Source of the DNA: a virus
DNA: 22,030 nucleotides
Virus record (IMG/VR): IMGVR_UViG_3300042691_014598
Location: 1 to 22,030 of that record
Direction: 5' to 3' (one strand)
Part shown: positions 1-7,490 of the stretch, one piece after another
Position numbering within the stretch: position 1 is the stretch's first letter
How the letters are laid out: each line of letters opens with the position of its first letter
Notes under the pieces: model-generated
Told to the model about the DNA's origin: nothing
Databases searched by the model: none
Seen by the model: the letters and a program-made list of their open reading frames with translations, nothing else
Program-made: the position numbers and the translations under genes

Positions 1-175
1 CATAAGAGATAAAACCAGCCACGATCCCAAGCATAGCCCAGCGACCATTAGTGGATTCAGCGCGTTCAGCATAACTTTTCATCCCATACTTTTTTGCGTC
101 TTCGTCGGAAATATAAACAGGAGGCTCAATTGCCCACATATTCTGTTGTCCACGATCATTAGTCGTAACAGTCAT
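1..175 (-). CDS. hli: High-light-inducible protein (Hli), 3' end cut by the window
   Basis: Single-helix chlorophyll a/b-binding-like protein that protects photosystems under excess light; common in cyanophages, where it is thought to keep host photosynthesis running during infection. The visible residues include the signature AESTNGRWAMLG (E, N, R of the ExxNGRxAMxG chlorophyll-binding motif), followed by the start of a hydrophobic helix (IVAGFISY) where the window ends. I chose the ATG at 175. An in-frame ATG at 196 falls on the predicted transcription start of the promoter at 203-231, so it would be leaderless. No Shine-Dalgarno is seen in the 21-nt leader. The end of the gene lies outside the window, so its length is unknown. 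Confidence 0.88.
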   Translation of the reverse strand, partial: MTVTTNDRGQQNMWAIEPPVYISDEDAKKYGMKSYAERAESTNGRWAMLGIVAGFISY

Positions 176-202
176 TGTAGTTTTGTTAAGAAACATTACA
201 TA

Positions 203-231
203 ATTATATAGGAAATCTTAAGACCTGTCAA
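203..231 (-). promoter_or_regulatory. Consensus sigma-70 promoter of hli
   Basis: Reading the minus strand, TTGACA (226-231) and TATAAT (203-208) are separated by exactly 17 bases. Both hexamers match the consensus fully. The predicted start is near 196. The -35 overlaps the stop region of the upstream glycosyltransferase (ends 228). The context CACCTTGACAG recurs at the promoter near 21817-21822. Confidence 0.85.
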
Positions 232-1031
232 GGTGTCTGTGAGGATTCGGTAATACGACCCAAATAAGGATCATAATTCATCAAATCGTCTATCTTCATA
301 TCATGACCCTGCTGCTCCCAAAATTGCAGAAGTCCGTCATGACTTGCTCTGTGAAAAACATCAATGTGCTCCGGATGAATTGAAGACCCCAATTCAATTC
401 GATAAAGAAAAATAGGAATCGAATACGTATTTCCAGAATTATAAACCAAATCATCAGCAACTGCTCTAGGTTTTACGCCATTATCAAGTTTATACTTATC
501 ATCACGAACGTGAAACTTAAGGAGTTTTTCTGCGTGATGACGAGTAATCATATATGCAGCAGTAGAGAAATCATTGACGAATCTCTTGTGCAACTTAACG
601 TGCAAATCTCCAGTGCAGATAATTGCAAGTTGCACTACATCCCAATCATAAGGAATCTTGGAAACAAAATCCGCCCAAGTGAAATCCCAAAATCTTGCAA
701 GTTGAAGATCAACATCATCTTCCATAATGATTGCATATGGAGAGTCAGAGGTTTCATACCAATGCTTAATTGCCTTTAGATGAGAAGTTGTGCAACCAAT
801 CTCCCCAGAAGTCATTGTGTCTGGGTATCTACCTTTAATGATATCTCCCAAGTCATCATCACGACCATCATAAGCAGAGATGTGAGTATAATTCTCAATC
901 TCCCAATACTTAAATTGGTCCTCCATATATTGTTTTCTTTCTGGTTGACCATCTAAATTCAAGTAATAGATTGGTCCAATATTTTTAAGTTTATATGCTG
1001 ATTTGTTTTTGTCCATCACATTCTCATCCAT
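228..1031 (-). CDS. Glycosyltransferase family 25 (LPS-type)
   Basis: Probable GT-A sugar transferase of family GT25, which adds galactose or related sugars to lipopolysaccharide-type glycans. Seen: the N-terminal strand IYYLNLD (21-27) followed by a charged ERK segment, the family block GEIGCTTSHL (76-85), and the acidic metal-binding motif EDDVD (104-108). At 267 aa the length is normal. It is the last gene of the minus-strand glycan island. The upstream fucosyltransferase stops at 1016, so the ATG at 1031 overlaps it by 16 nt. An in-frame ATG at 1016 (residue 6) would form a TGATG junction and is an equally good start. Donor and acceptor cannot be read from the sequence. Confidence 0.82.
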   Translation of the reverse strand: MDENVMDKNKSAYKLKNIGPIYYLNLDGQPERKQYMEDQFKYWEIENYTHISAYDGRDDDLGDIIKGRYPDTMTSGEIGCTTSHLKAIKHWYETSDSPYAIIMEDDVDLQLARFWDFTWADFVSKIPYDWDVVQLAIICTGDLHVKLHKRFVNDFSTAAYMITRHHAEKLLKFHVRDDKYKLDNGVKPRAVADDLVYNSGNTYSIPIFLYRIELGSSIHPEHIDVFHRASHDGLLQFWEQQGHDMKIDDLMNYDPYLGRITESSQTP

Positions 1032-1822
1032 CTTTCTGGAATTAAATCTTTAGTGTTTTTATCTTTACAGGTTTCCCCAAACCAATTTATAGGTGCAACG
1101 ACGTGGTTAGAATTAGACAACCAAGCACCCCACCAGGAGAATGAGGAATTAGCAATAATATGATGTTTGCACAGGGACATTAGACACAGGTCAACATACT
1201 GGTCTCCAGATTCAGAAACCATAAAACGCTCATCTGAAAATACCTCCTGCTCTTTACACCATTCTGGTTCATCAGAAAAAATAATGACTGGAAGACTAGT
1301 ATCAAAATTCTTCAATGCTTCTTCATAATAATTCAAGTCAAGAGCAGTGTGATTTGGATTTTGAAGGTAGTCTGTGCGACGAATATGAAGACTGATTGCA
1401 TCACCAACAGACCCCACCATTTCTTTGCAAGGTTCTAGAATCTCATCCTTGAAAGAAAAGTCAACCCGAATCTCATCTTCAATATGTGCGAAATATTTTT
1501 CTGACTGAAAAAATCCAGCAAGAGTAATTTCATCCGGACACATATTGAAGAGAATCTCATCAAAGTGAAAATGCCTTTCTTCTGCTACTGGAGCATATCC
1601 CCTATCAAGAAGTTTAATGTTATGAGGAAGGACATACGACATCTTAAATGGATAGAAGATTTCAATCTTCAAATCAAACCCATAAGGGTCCTTAACAACT
1701 TGACTATGATTTGGAATACAAAAATCATATCCTCGATTGCGGGCAATACCTCTTAAAGAGGCATACTGAAACATTTGATTTCCTAATCTGCCCAGTCTAC
1801 CAAGATGATTAAACGCCAGCAT
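1016..1822 (-). CDS. GT11 alpha-1,2-fucosyltransferase-like protein (copy 1)
   Basis: Transfers L-fucose from GDP-fucose, usually in alpha-1,2 linkage to galactose. The family motifs appear in order: GRLGNQMFQYA (11-21), HIRRTDY (146-152, the GDP-fucose-binding H-x-R-R motif), FSDEPEWC (182-189) and NSSFSWWGAWL (225-235). The length of 268 aa is typical of bacterial GT11. The start overlaps the upstream gene by 14 nt, pointing to translational coupling. It is clearly related to the gene at 2626-3477, and both share the stretch KDEILEPCKE. With gmd and fcl in the same island the donor is probably made by phage enzymes; that link is inference. Confidence 0.88.
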   Translation of the reverse strand: MLAFNHLGRLGRLGNQMFQYASLRGIARNRGYDFCIPNHSQVVKDPYGFDLKIEIFYPFKMSYVLPHNIKLLDRGYAPVAEERHFHFDEILFNMCPDEITLAGFFQSEKYFAHIEDEIRVDFSFKDEILEPCKEMVGSVGDAISLHIRRTDYLQNPNHTALDLNYYEEALKNFDTSLPVIIFSDEPEWCKEQEVFSDERFMVSESGDQYVDLCLMSLCKHHIIANSSFSWWGAWLSNSNHVVAPINWFGETCKDKNTKDLIPERWMRM

Positions 1823-2633
1823 TCAATTGTCCCCTTCTTTCTTTAACATAATTTTGGTCTTCATAGTATCTTACTATAGCATCTTTATCCAGTGTGCGAA
1901 TTACCTGCCAAAGATTATGATTATCCATAAACTTTGGATTATGATAATGTGAATTAAAAGTTCTTGAGTGGTCAAAATGATAGACCACATCATTTACTCT
2001 TCCTACATTATATCCAAGTGCCTGCAAACGATAATAATATTCACAGTCTTCAGCACCCCAAGATATGAAGTTTTCATTCCACATATAAGAGTCAATATAA
2101 ACCTGACGCTTAATCATTTGACCCCAACCCATTACAGAAGGTTGCAGTTTACAATTTGGTTGAATGACATTCAAGTCAAATTTAGATTGAATAAAAGAAT
2201 CAAATAAAGAAACTGGATAATCAACTGCCCACTGATAAACACCGCAACCATAAGGGTAGACTGCATCAAATCCACCCATAATCATATTATATGCAGTTAC
2301 ATAACTTGATACTGGATAGACAACATCGACATCATAATTATAAACTACTTCTGTATTTGAAGCAAGAAGCAAGTCATTTAAAATTCTTGTTTTATAGAAA
2401 AACTTGTTTTCAGATTGCTCAAAGATGTGATAAAGATTTGTCGGAATATCTCCAAAGATTTTTTGAATGACTGGTAGTGCCTTGTCTTGAAAAACAGATT
2501 GCGTATCATTCTCCTTGACAATAATGGGAGATTGTGGGAAATGGTGTGTGATATAACTGATTGAAGTGATAATGTTTTTCAGTCGGTCTTCACTTTCAAT
2601 TCGACAAGGCATTAAGAATGTAAGATTATTCAT
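1809..2633 (-). CDS. Galactosyltransferase-like protein (GT2/GT7 type)
   Basis: GT-A fold glycosyltransferase. The N-terminal part reads as a nucleotide-sugar-binding domain, with VVYNYDVDVVYP (DVDV acting as the DxD motif, near residues 95-107). The C-terminal half carries NENFISWGAEDCEYYYRL, which matches the GT7 C-terminal pattern (N-E-x-F-x-x-W-G-x-E-D-x-x-x-x-R) of galactosyl- and N-acetylgalactosaminyl-transferases. It is 274 aa long. It sits between the two GT11 genes. The ATG at 2633 has a Shine-Dalgarno-like GAGGTG a few bases upstream and overlaps the previous stop by 8 nt. The specificity is inferred only from the motif. Confidence 0.78.
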   Translation of the reverse strand: MNNLTFLMPCRIESEDRLKNIITSISYITHHFPQSPIIVKENDTQSVFQDKALPVIQKIFGDIPTNLYHIFEQSENKFFYKTRILNDLLLASNTEVVYNYDVDVVYPVSSYVTAYNMIMGGFDAVYPYGCGVYQWAVDYPVSLFDSFIQSKFDLNVIQPNCKLQPSVMGWGQMIKRQVYIDSYMWNENFISWGAEDCEYYYRLQALGYNVGRVNDVVYHFDHSRTFNSHYHNPKFMDNHNLWQVIRTLDKDAIVRYYEDQNYVKERRGQLNAGV

Positions 2634-3477
2634 AACTCACCTCCACCCAGTTCTCTGGCAGAAGGTCTTTCATATTGTAGTGATTATACATCGATCCAAA
2701 CCAAGGATTCGGTGCGACAATCGGTTGTGTAGGATTCTCAATCAACCAGGCACCCCACCAACTCATTGTGCTGTTGGCAATAATACCACCACCACACAGA
2801 GACATCATACACAAATCAAAGTAAGGAATCAATGCCTGCTGACGACCTTGAAGTGTATCACAAGTTTGAGGATACTTTTCAGTATATTCCGAGAGCATAA
2901 ACCTATCGCCTTGAAATAATTCCTGCTCTCCACACCATTCAATATCATCGGAGAATACAAGCACTGTAGAATTTTCATCAAAGTGAGTCAGTGCCTTCTC
3001 ATAATATCCAATAGGACAGGCAGGATGTGCCTCTGGTTTGACCAGGTAATCTCCTCTCCTTACGTGAAGAAAAATCGGATTCTCAATCTCATCAATGATT
3101 TCTTTACAAGGTTCTAGAATCTCATCTTTGAATATGTAATCTTTACGAATAATATCTTCCACATTCAAAAAATACTTTTCAGAGGTAAAGTAATCGTGAA
3201 GATTTACATTGTCTGGACACTTATCAAAAAACTCTTGGACAAAGTGAAACTCTCCCGTAGAAATACTGGGAGCATTTAAGATTCCAAAATTACTTTCCTG
3301 GACTGATTCCATCTTGAAACAATCAAAAAGACCATAATTGGAATCTCCATAACTATCTGGACGAGGAATCAACCAATCAAATCCCCGATTTTTAGCAATA
3401 CCACGAAGGGCAGCATACTGAAACATTTGATTGCCCAGACGCCCATTAGAACCTAGTCGATTATAACTTATAGTCAT
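2626..3477 (-). CDS. GT11 alpha-1,2-fucosyltransferase-like protein (copy 2)
   Basis: Second GT11 protein, 283 aa, with NGRLGNQMFQYAALRGIA (from residue 11), HVRRGDY (138-144), VFSDDIEWC and NSTMSWWGAW. It is a paralogue of the product of 1016-1822 and has an extra segment after the sugar-nucleotide region (around PQTCDTLQGRQQALIPYFD). The start codon overlaps the upstream stop as ATGA at 3474-3477. Two GT11 enzymes in one operon suggest two fucose additions to different acceptors, or one active and one diverged copy; the sequence cannot tell which. Confidence 0.88.
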   Translation of the reverse strand: MTISYNRLGSNGRLGNQMFQYAALRGIAKNRGFDWLIPRPDSYGDSNYGLFDCFKMESVQESNFGILNAPSISTGEFHFVQEFFDKCPDNVNLHDYFTSEKYFLNVEDIIRKDYIFKDEILEPCKEIIDEIENPIFLHVRRGDYLVKPEAHPACPIGYYEKALTHFDENSTVLVFSDDIEWCGEQELFQGDRFMLSEYTEKYPQTCDTLQGRQQALIPYFDLCMMSLCGGGIIANSTMSWWGAWLIENPTQPIVAPNPWFGSMYNHYNMKDLLPENWVEVSYE

Positions 3478-4280
3478 TTTTTAAAATAATTCAAATAGAT
3501 AAAGTCTTCAAGAATTTCATATTGCCGTACTCTCTCAAGATTATCTTTAATTGCTTCCATTTTATCATAATAAATGTCTTCTGACACATCAAACTCTTCC
3601 GTCAATGGAATGATTCCTTCAGAATTAAAATAATTGCCAATATCTGAAGATCCCATGTAAACAGGTATGGTACCCGAAGCAAAACAGTCAAGAATTTTTT
3701 CTGTAAAATAAGATTCGTAAAATCCGTTTTCAACAACTACAGAAAACATATAATCACAAAGACCCTCTTCTTTTAAACTAATCTCGTTTATTCCTCTTCC
3801 ATACACATCAATCTGGTCACCAATCATTTCTAACCAACGAAGTCGAAGTCTTTGCCCCTCAGTCATTGATTTATTAGATGATATCATTGAAATCATCTTA
3901 GTTTTTTTATAAATTTTTGGTTCTTGAATCCAAAATCCTTGAGCCGGACACCACTTAAATTTTGAATCAAGTTTGAGCAATTGTTGGTTATGAGTAAAAA
4001 TAACATCAAAAGTATTCAAATAATCTTGAAGATTTCTCTCCACATCTTCTACAATTCTAGACTTGATGTATTTTGATTCTAATATCCAAGCATATTTTTT
4101 TCCACCAATGGTATCATTAAATGCCTGTGATATTGTATCGTCAACGTAAAATGTTTCGCCAATAGAATTATCGCGAACCCACTCAACATATTTTGATTCT
4201 TTACCATGCACGGAATAACCTTTGTTTCCTCCAGTGAGATGAGTAAAGGTATCTCCGACTAAATTGAATTTTCTTTTCAT
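3474..4280 (-). CDS. GT10 alpha-1,3/1,4-fucosyltransferase-like protein
   Basis: Resembles the catalytic domain of family GT10, which moves L-fucose from GDP-fucose to N-acetylglucosamine-type acceptors. The C-terminal block at 178-220 fits the family signature: VVENGFYESYFTEKILDCF (residues 182-200), then GTIPVYMG (203-210) and a following GNYF. In GT10 the Glu and Lys of the E-N and T-E-K motifs contact the nucleotide sugar. The 268 aa length is short for the family, but the N-terminal part is the variable acceptor domain. The gene starts 39 nt from the divergent gene at 4320. Its own promoter is not clear, although the intergenic DNA is very AT-rich. Confidence 0.8.
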   Translation of the reverse strand: MKRKFNLVGDTFTHLTGGNKGYSVHGKESKYVEWVRDNSIGETFYVDDTISQAFNDTIGGKKYAWILESKYIKSRIVEDVERNLQDYLNTFDVIFTHNQQLLKLDSKFKWCPAQGFWIQEPKIYKKTKMISMISSNKSMTEGQRLRLRWLEMIGDQIDVYGRGINEISLKEEGLCDYMFSVVVENGFYESYFTEKILDCFASGTIPVYMGSSDIGNYFNSEGIIPLTEEFDVSEDIYYDKMEAIKDNLERVRQYEILEDFIYLNYFKK

Positions 4281-4319
4281 AGATGATATAATATATAAAT
4301 CTGATGTTAAATTAAAACA
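4281..4319. promoter_or_regulatory. AT-rich divergent intergenic region with a late-promoter-like element
   Basis: These 39 bp separate two divergent glycosyltransferase genes and must hold whatever starts the plus-strand one. On the plus strand TATAAATC (4294-4301) matches seven of eight bases of the T4-type late element TATAAATA, 19 nt before the ATG at 4320. TATAAT (4288-4293) also occurs just before it, without a clear -35. The minus strand has only weak -10-like sequence. Confidence 0.4.
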
Positions 4320-5000
4320 ATGCGAGTCATATCCTTTTCATTATACGGCAATAATCCAAAATACACAATAGGTGCAATCAGAAATTCAGAATTAAAAGAA
4401 ACGTATTTTCCTGGTTGGGAAATGAGAGTCTATCATAATGACTCTGTTCCAAACTATGTATTAGAGCAACTGGAAGCAAATAATGTTGTTTTGGTCAATA
4501 CTGGAGTGGAGCAAGGTTTCTGTAATGCTATGTGGCGTTTTGCGCCAGCATCAGAAAAGGTAGAATGCTTCATCTCCAGAGATTGTGATTCTCGTTTATT
4601 TGAAAGAGATGCTGTAGCAGTTCAAGAATGGTTAGAATCTGGTAAGTGTTTTCATATCATTCGTGACCATCCTGGCGGTCACGCTTGGGAAATCAGTGCT
4701 GGTATGTGGGGAGCAAGAGGATGCTTTGTTGAGGATATTCAAGATAAAATTAACGAATATATTCAAACAAGTTCTTGGGTGAATGACCGAGCAGTAGACC
4801 AAAGATTCTTGCAAGAAGTTATTTACCCCAGAGCCTGTGAAAGTCTATTCTTACACGATGAATACTTTAATTATGAAGGTATTGGAACTCCAATTAAAAG
4901 AGACCGACAATTAGATGACTTTGCCTTTATTGGAGAACCATTCGATGAAAATGATAATCAATTAGAAAATCATAGAGATATGATTATTCAAAGATATTGA
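4320..5000 (+). CDS. Glycosyltransferase-like protein, inverted in the island
   Basis: 226-aa protein that I read as a GT-A-type glycosyltransferase. The N-terminus (MRVISFSLYG) is a typical first beta strand. A central FISRDCDSRLF (84-94) provides a DxD-like metal motif, RDCDSR (87-92). The later HAWEISAGMWGARG and VDQRFLQEVIYP segments resemble acceptor-side loops of such enzymes. I do not recognise a named family. It is the only plus-strand gene of the island: divergent from the GT10 gene (39 bp gap) and convergent with the GT2 gene, which it overlaps tail-to-tail by 13 bp (4988-5000). Confidence 0.68.
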   Translation: MRVISFSLYGNNPKYTIGAIRNSELKETYFPGWEMRVYHNDSVPNYVLEQLEANNVVLVNTGVEQGFCNAMWRFAPASEKVECFISRDCDSRLFERDAVAVQEWLESGKCFHIIRDHPGGHAWEISAGMWGARGCFVEDIQDKINEYIQTSSWVNDRAVDQRFLQEVIYPRACESLFLHDEYFNYEGIGTPIKRDRQLDDFAFIGEPFDENDNQLENHRDMIIQRY

Positions 5001-5695
5001 AGAGAATCTGGAAGAATCTTTTGCTTGTAAAGTGAAAGATTCTTTTCATATGCATCTTTATCAGATTGATATGGAATTGCAATTTTTCCTGCTGGTAAAG
5101 AACATACTCGAATATGTCGCAAATCCTTTACCTTATATCCAAAAGCATATGCACGATATGCCATGTCTCCATCCGCATAGTAATACTGATACTCTGGATT
5201 ATACATTCCAATTTCTCTAAAAATTTTCTTTCGATATAATCCATAATTCATTACGATTTCGCCACCAGAATCTGCAACATTGCATAGACACCATCCAGAA
5301 GTATGGTCTTTTCCTTTTAACCAATCTGGGTTTTTGGTGTCTTCATAATTTCCATACTTCCAATTAAAAAGATAAAAGTCGTGATTTGATTGAAGTTCTA
5401 AAAATACTTCAGACCATTCATTACATAAAATTACATCGTCATTCCATTGGCAGATAACTTCGTGAGTTGCTGCTTGAATACCTAAATTCATAAAGTGTGG
5501 ATATGAACTACGACCACCAACCTCAATTAATTTAATTCTAGGATGATTTATCTCCTTAATAAGAGAGATAGTGCCATCGGTGCTTCCACCATCAACTAAT
5601 ACAAGTTCTAATCTTTCATCGGCAATAACAGTATTTGCGATTAAAGTAGGAAGCATTCCCACACGATTTAAAGTGCCAGTTACAATACTAATCAT
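4988..5695 (-). CDS. Glycosyltransferase family 2
   Basis: Inverting GT-A enzyme of family 2. Seen: N-terminal MISIVTGTLNRVGML, the nucleotide-binding VDGGSTDGT (34-42) and the metal-binding NDD (85-87, in QWNDDVIL), followed by a fold continuation with YYYADGDMAYRAYAFGY near residue 170-185. The length of 235 aa is the bare catalytic domain, with no membrane anchor. The start overlaps the upstream stop as ATGA (5692-5695). The 3' end overlaps the convergent plus-strand gene. Donor unknown. Confidence 0.85.
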   Translation of the reverse strand: MISIVTGTLNRVGMLPTLIANTVIADERLELVLVDGGSTDGTISLIKEINHPRIKLIEVGGRSSYPHFMNLGIQAATHEVICQWNDDVILCNEWSEVFLELQSNHDFYLFNWKYGNYEDTKNPDWLKGKDHTSGWCLCNVADSGGEIVMNYGLYRKKIFREIGMYNPEYQYYYADGDMAYRAYAFGYKVKDLRHIRVCSLPAGKIAIPYQSDKDAYEKNLSLYKQKILPDSLQYL

Positions 5696-6459
5696 TTGTT
5701 TAAATAATCGATAAATTGAAAATTATCAATTCCCATAATCAATGCTAGTAAACTAACGTTCGAAAAACTATACAAAAAGTGACTACAGTTTGAAAGTAAA
5801 TAAACGCTAGATAATACCTCTTCATTAATTTGAGAACGATTTGGGCAATTGTGGTGAATGGCTTGAGAGTTATCACTTATCTTAAGAGAAGAGTCGTAAA
5901 TAACTCTTTCTTTGTATCTATCCAATAAAGAATCAAGATACCTTTTATCATCGGTAGCAACAAATATTTTTTCTTTTTCTACATTATCAATTGACGCAAA
6001 AATTGTTTCTAATTTTATCTCCGGAAGTTCTTCACTTTTGTCTGTGCCTCTGATTTGTATTCCTAGAGTATCATCATCAATACCCAGTTCTAATTTTTTA
6101 TTTTCATATTTAATTAGATACTCATCCTTTATCTTTAGAATATTATTATAAACCAGATTTTTGATTTTTAAGTTATCTAAATTTGCAGGAGTATGTGCAT
6201 TATACTGTGAATGAAAGATTTGATTTGAAAAATATCTCTCTAACCACCAAGACCCAATATCATACACATCATTTGTTTTGAGAGAAATATTATCAAATAA
6301 TGATAGCGTCTGAGATTCAGATATTTCAATATTAAAATTACCTTTATCAAGATAATGCTCCATTGCCATGTCGATGATTCCACAAACAATAGAGCAAAAT
6401 CCTTTATATGAGTAATTAAATCGTGAATCAGAATATGAAATATATCCGGTTTTAGTCAA
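5692..6459 (-). CDS. Fucosyltransferase-like protein of the NodZ / GT23-type superfamily
   Basis: 255-aa protein whose second half carries the motif set of the GT-B fucosyltransferase superfamily (alpha-1,6 NodZ/FUT8 and related O-fucosyltransferases): IQIRGTDK (134-141, matching the H-x-R-x-T-D-K donor motif, with Gln in the His position), FVATDD (166-171) and YSFSNVSLLALIMG (230-243). The N-terminal half is not recognisable. The only start that fits is TTG at 6459, overlapping the upstream stop by 8 nt; no ATG lies near the N-terminus. The protein is rich in Asn, Lys, Ile and Asp. The family call is inference from three motifs. Confidence 0.62.
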   Translation of the reverse strand: MTKTGYISYSDSRFNYSYKGFCSIVCGIIDMAMEHYLDKGNFNIEISESQTLSLFDNISLKTNDVYDIGSWWLERYFSNQIFHSQYNAHTPANLDNLKIKNLVYNNILKIKDEYLIKYENKKLELGIDDDTLGIQIRGTDKSEELPEIKLETIFASIDNVEKEKIFVATDDKRYLDSLLDRYKERVIYDSSLKISDNSQAIHHNCPNRSQINEEVLSSVYLLSNCSHFLYSFSNVSLLALIMGIDNFQFIDYLNK

Positions 6460-7144
6460 TATTAATTACCTCATTTAATCCTTTTGAATGAATTGCATCT
6501 GGATAATTTCTCACATACTTATGTCTGTAAATTTTTGGTTTTTTTATTTCATACGAATTGACTAAATCCAAAAATCCAGTTTGCATCATATGAATTTCTT
6601 CTGCATTTTCTAGAAGTTTGATGTAATCAAACATACCAAATTGATAGTCATTACGAATAACTTTATAATCACTCGTAACTTTACTCATATCAATATTATA
6701 TCCTCTCTTAGGATCGTCTAAAACAAAGATATATTTTTCATTATCTGGATTTAATGTTTTGCAAACTTCTTCTTCTTTTTCTAAGTCTCTATCAAAATAA
6801 AATTCATCAAATCTAATTTGAAAATCTAATCCCGCAAGATAATAAAATGCCTCATCAAATGTCATTCTATCTAAACAACTATCAAGATTTTCAAATCCTG
6901 GTTTAAGTAAATTATTTTTAACAGTTGGATTATTCTCGACAAATAGAATTGCCTCTTCTTCCCTATCAAAAGTAAAGATTTCTAGATTATTCAAATCACG
7001 ATACATATAACTCACATTATCGTAGTAATGTGTATAGCAAAATAAGACTATATTATTATACTTTTTACAAAAATGGCGAACCATACCATTACAAATAATA
7101 TGGTCCCCCAAACCCAGGTGATGATGAATATATTTGAGTGACAT
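6452..7144 (-). CDS. GT-B glycosyltransferase-like protein (GT9-like N-terminus)
   Basis: The N-terminus, with HHHLGLGDHIICNGMVRHF, has the G-x-G-D-x-I-x-x-x-G loop seen at the start of heptosyltransferase-like (GT9) and related GT-B enzymes. The rest is diverged, but MMQTGFLDLVNSYEI near the C-terminus could be the second-domain donor site. About 230 aa is short for GT9 (usually over 300). I moved the start to the ATG at 7144: the in-frame TTG at 7153 lies before the upstream stop, and GGGAG sits about ten bases before the ATG. Function is a guess beyond 'sugar transferase-like'. Confidence 0.55.
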   Translation of the reverse strand: MSLKYIHHHLGLGDHIICNGMVRHFCKKYNNIVLFCYTHYYDNVSYMYRDLNNLEIFTFDREEEAILFVENNPTVKNNLLKPGFENLDSCLDRMTFDEAFYYLAGLDFQIRFDEFYFDRDLEKEEEVCKTLNPDNEKYIFVLDDPKRGYNIDMSKVTSDYKVIRNDYQFGMFDYIKLLENAEEIHMMQTGFLDLVNSYEIKKPKIYRHKYVRNYPDAIHSKGLNEVINID

Positions 7145-7145
7145 A

Positions 7146-7490
7146 TCACTCAACTCCCTTATAAAGTTTTACAGAATCTTCACGAAGAGGTCTTCCAGTT
7201 GCAATCGCATTATCTACAAGAAGATTTACTGCTTGAACCAAACGGGGGCGTTTGATTTTGAAGCAAATGTCAATCTTACGCTTCAAATTAGCAACTTCCT
7301 CATCAGTCTCCGCTTCCTGAATTGCATCCTCCAACATCCACATACGAGTATGAAGAATTGAAAGTTTTTCAACAACCTCACCAAGATTGTCAGTTTCAAT
7401 GTATTCAACGTCAGGAAGTTCTCTGCGAGAAAGAACTTCATCAATGGTTTCTTTAATACACTGGTCAATCATTTCACCAAACTTACTCAT
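7146..7490 (-). CDS. Small DUF4254-like helical protein
   Basis: 114-aa, mostly helical protein. Its middle carries LHTRMWMLED (46-55) then NLKRKID (68-74), which resembles the L-H-x-x-x-x-W-x-x-E-D ... K-R-x-I-D pattern I associate with DUF4254, a family of unknown function often found beside sugar-transfer genes. The ATG at 7490 has GGAG four bases upstream and overlaps the previous stop as ATGA. Charged composition, no membrane segment. Its place inside the island suggests a link to nucleotide-sugar or glycan metabolism; the role is unknown and the family match is tentative. Confidence 0.6.
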   Translation of the reverse strand: MSKFGEMIDQCIKETIDEVLSRRELPDVEYIETDNLGEVVEKLSILHTRMWMLEDAIQEAETDEEVANLKRKIDICFKIKRPRLVQAVNLLVDNAIATGRPLREDSVKLYKGVE

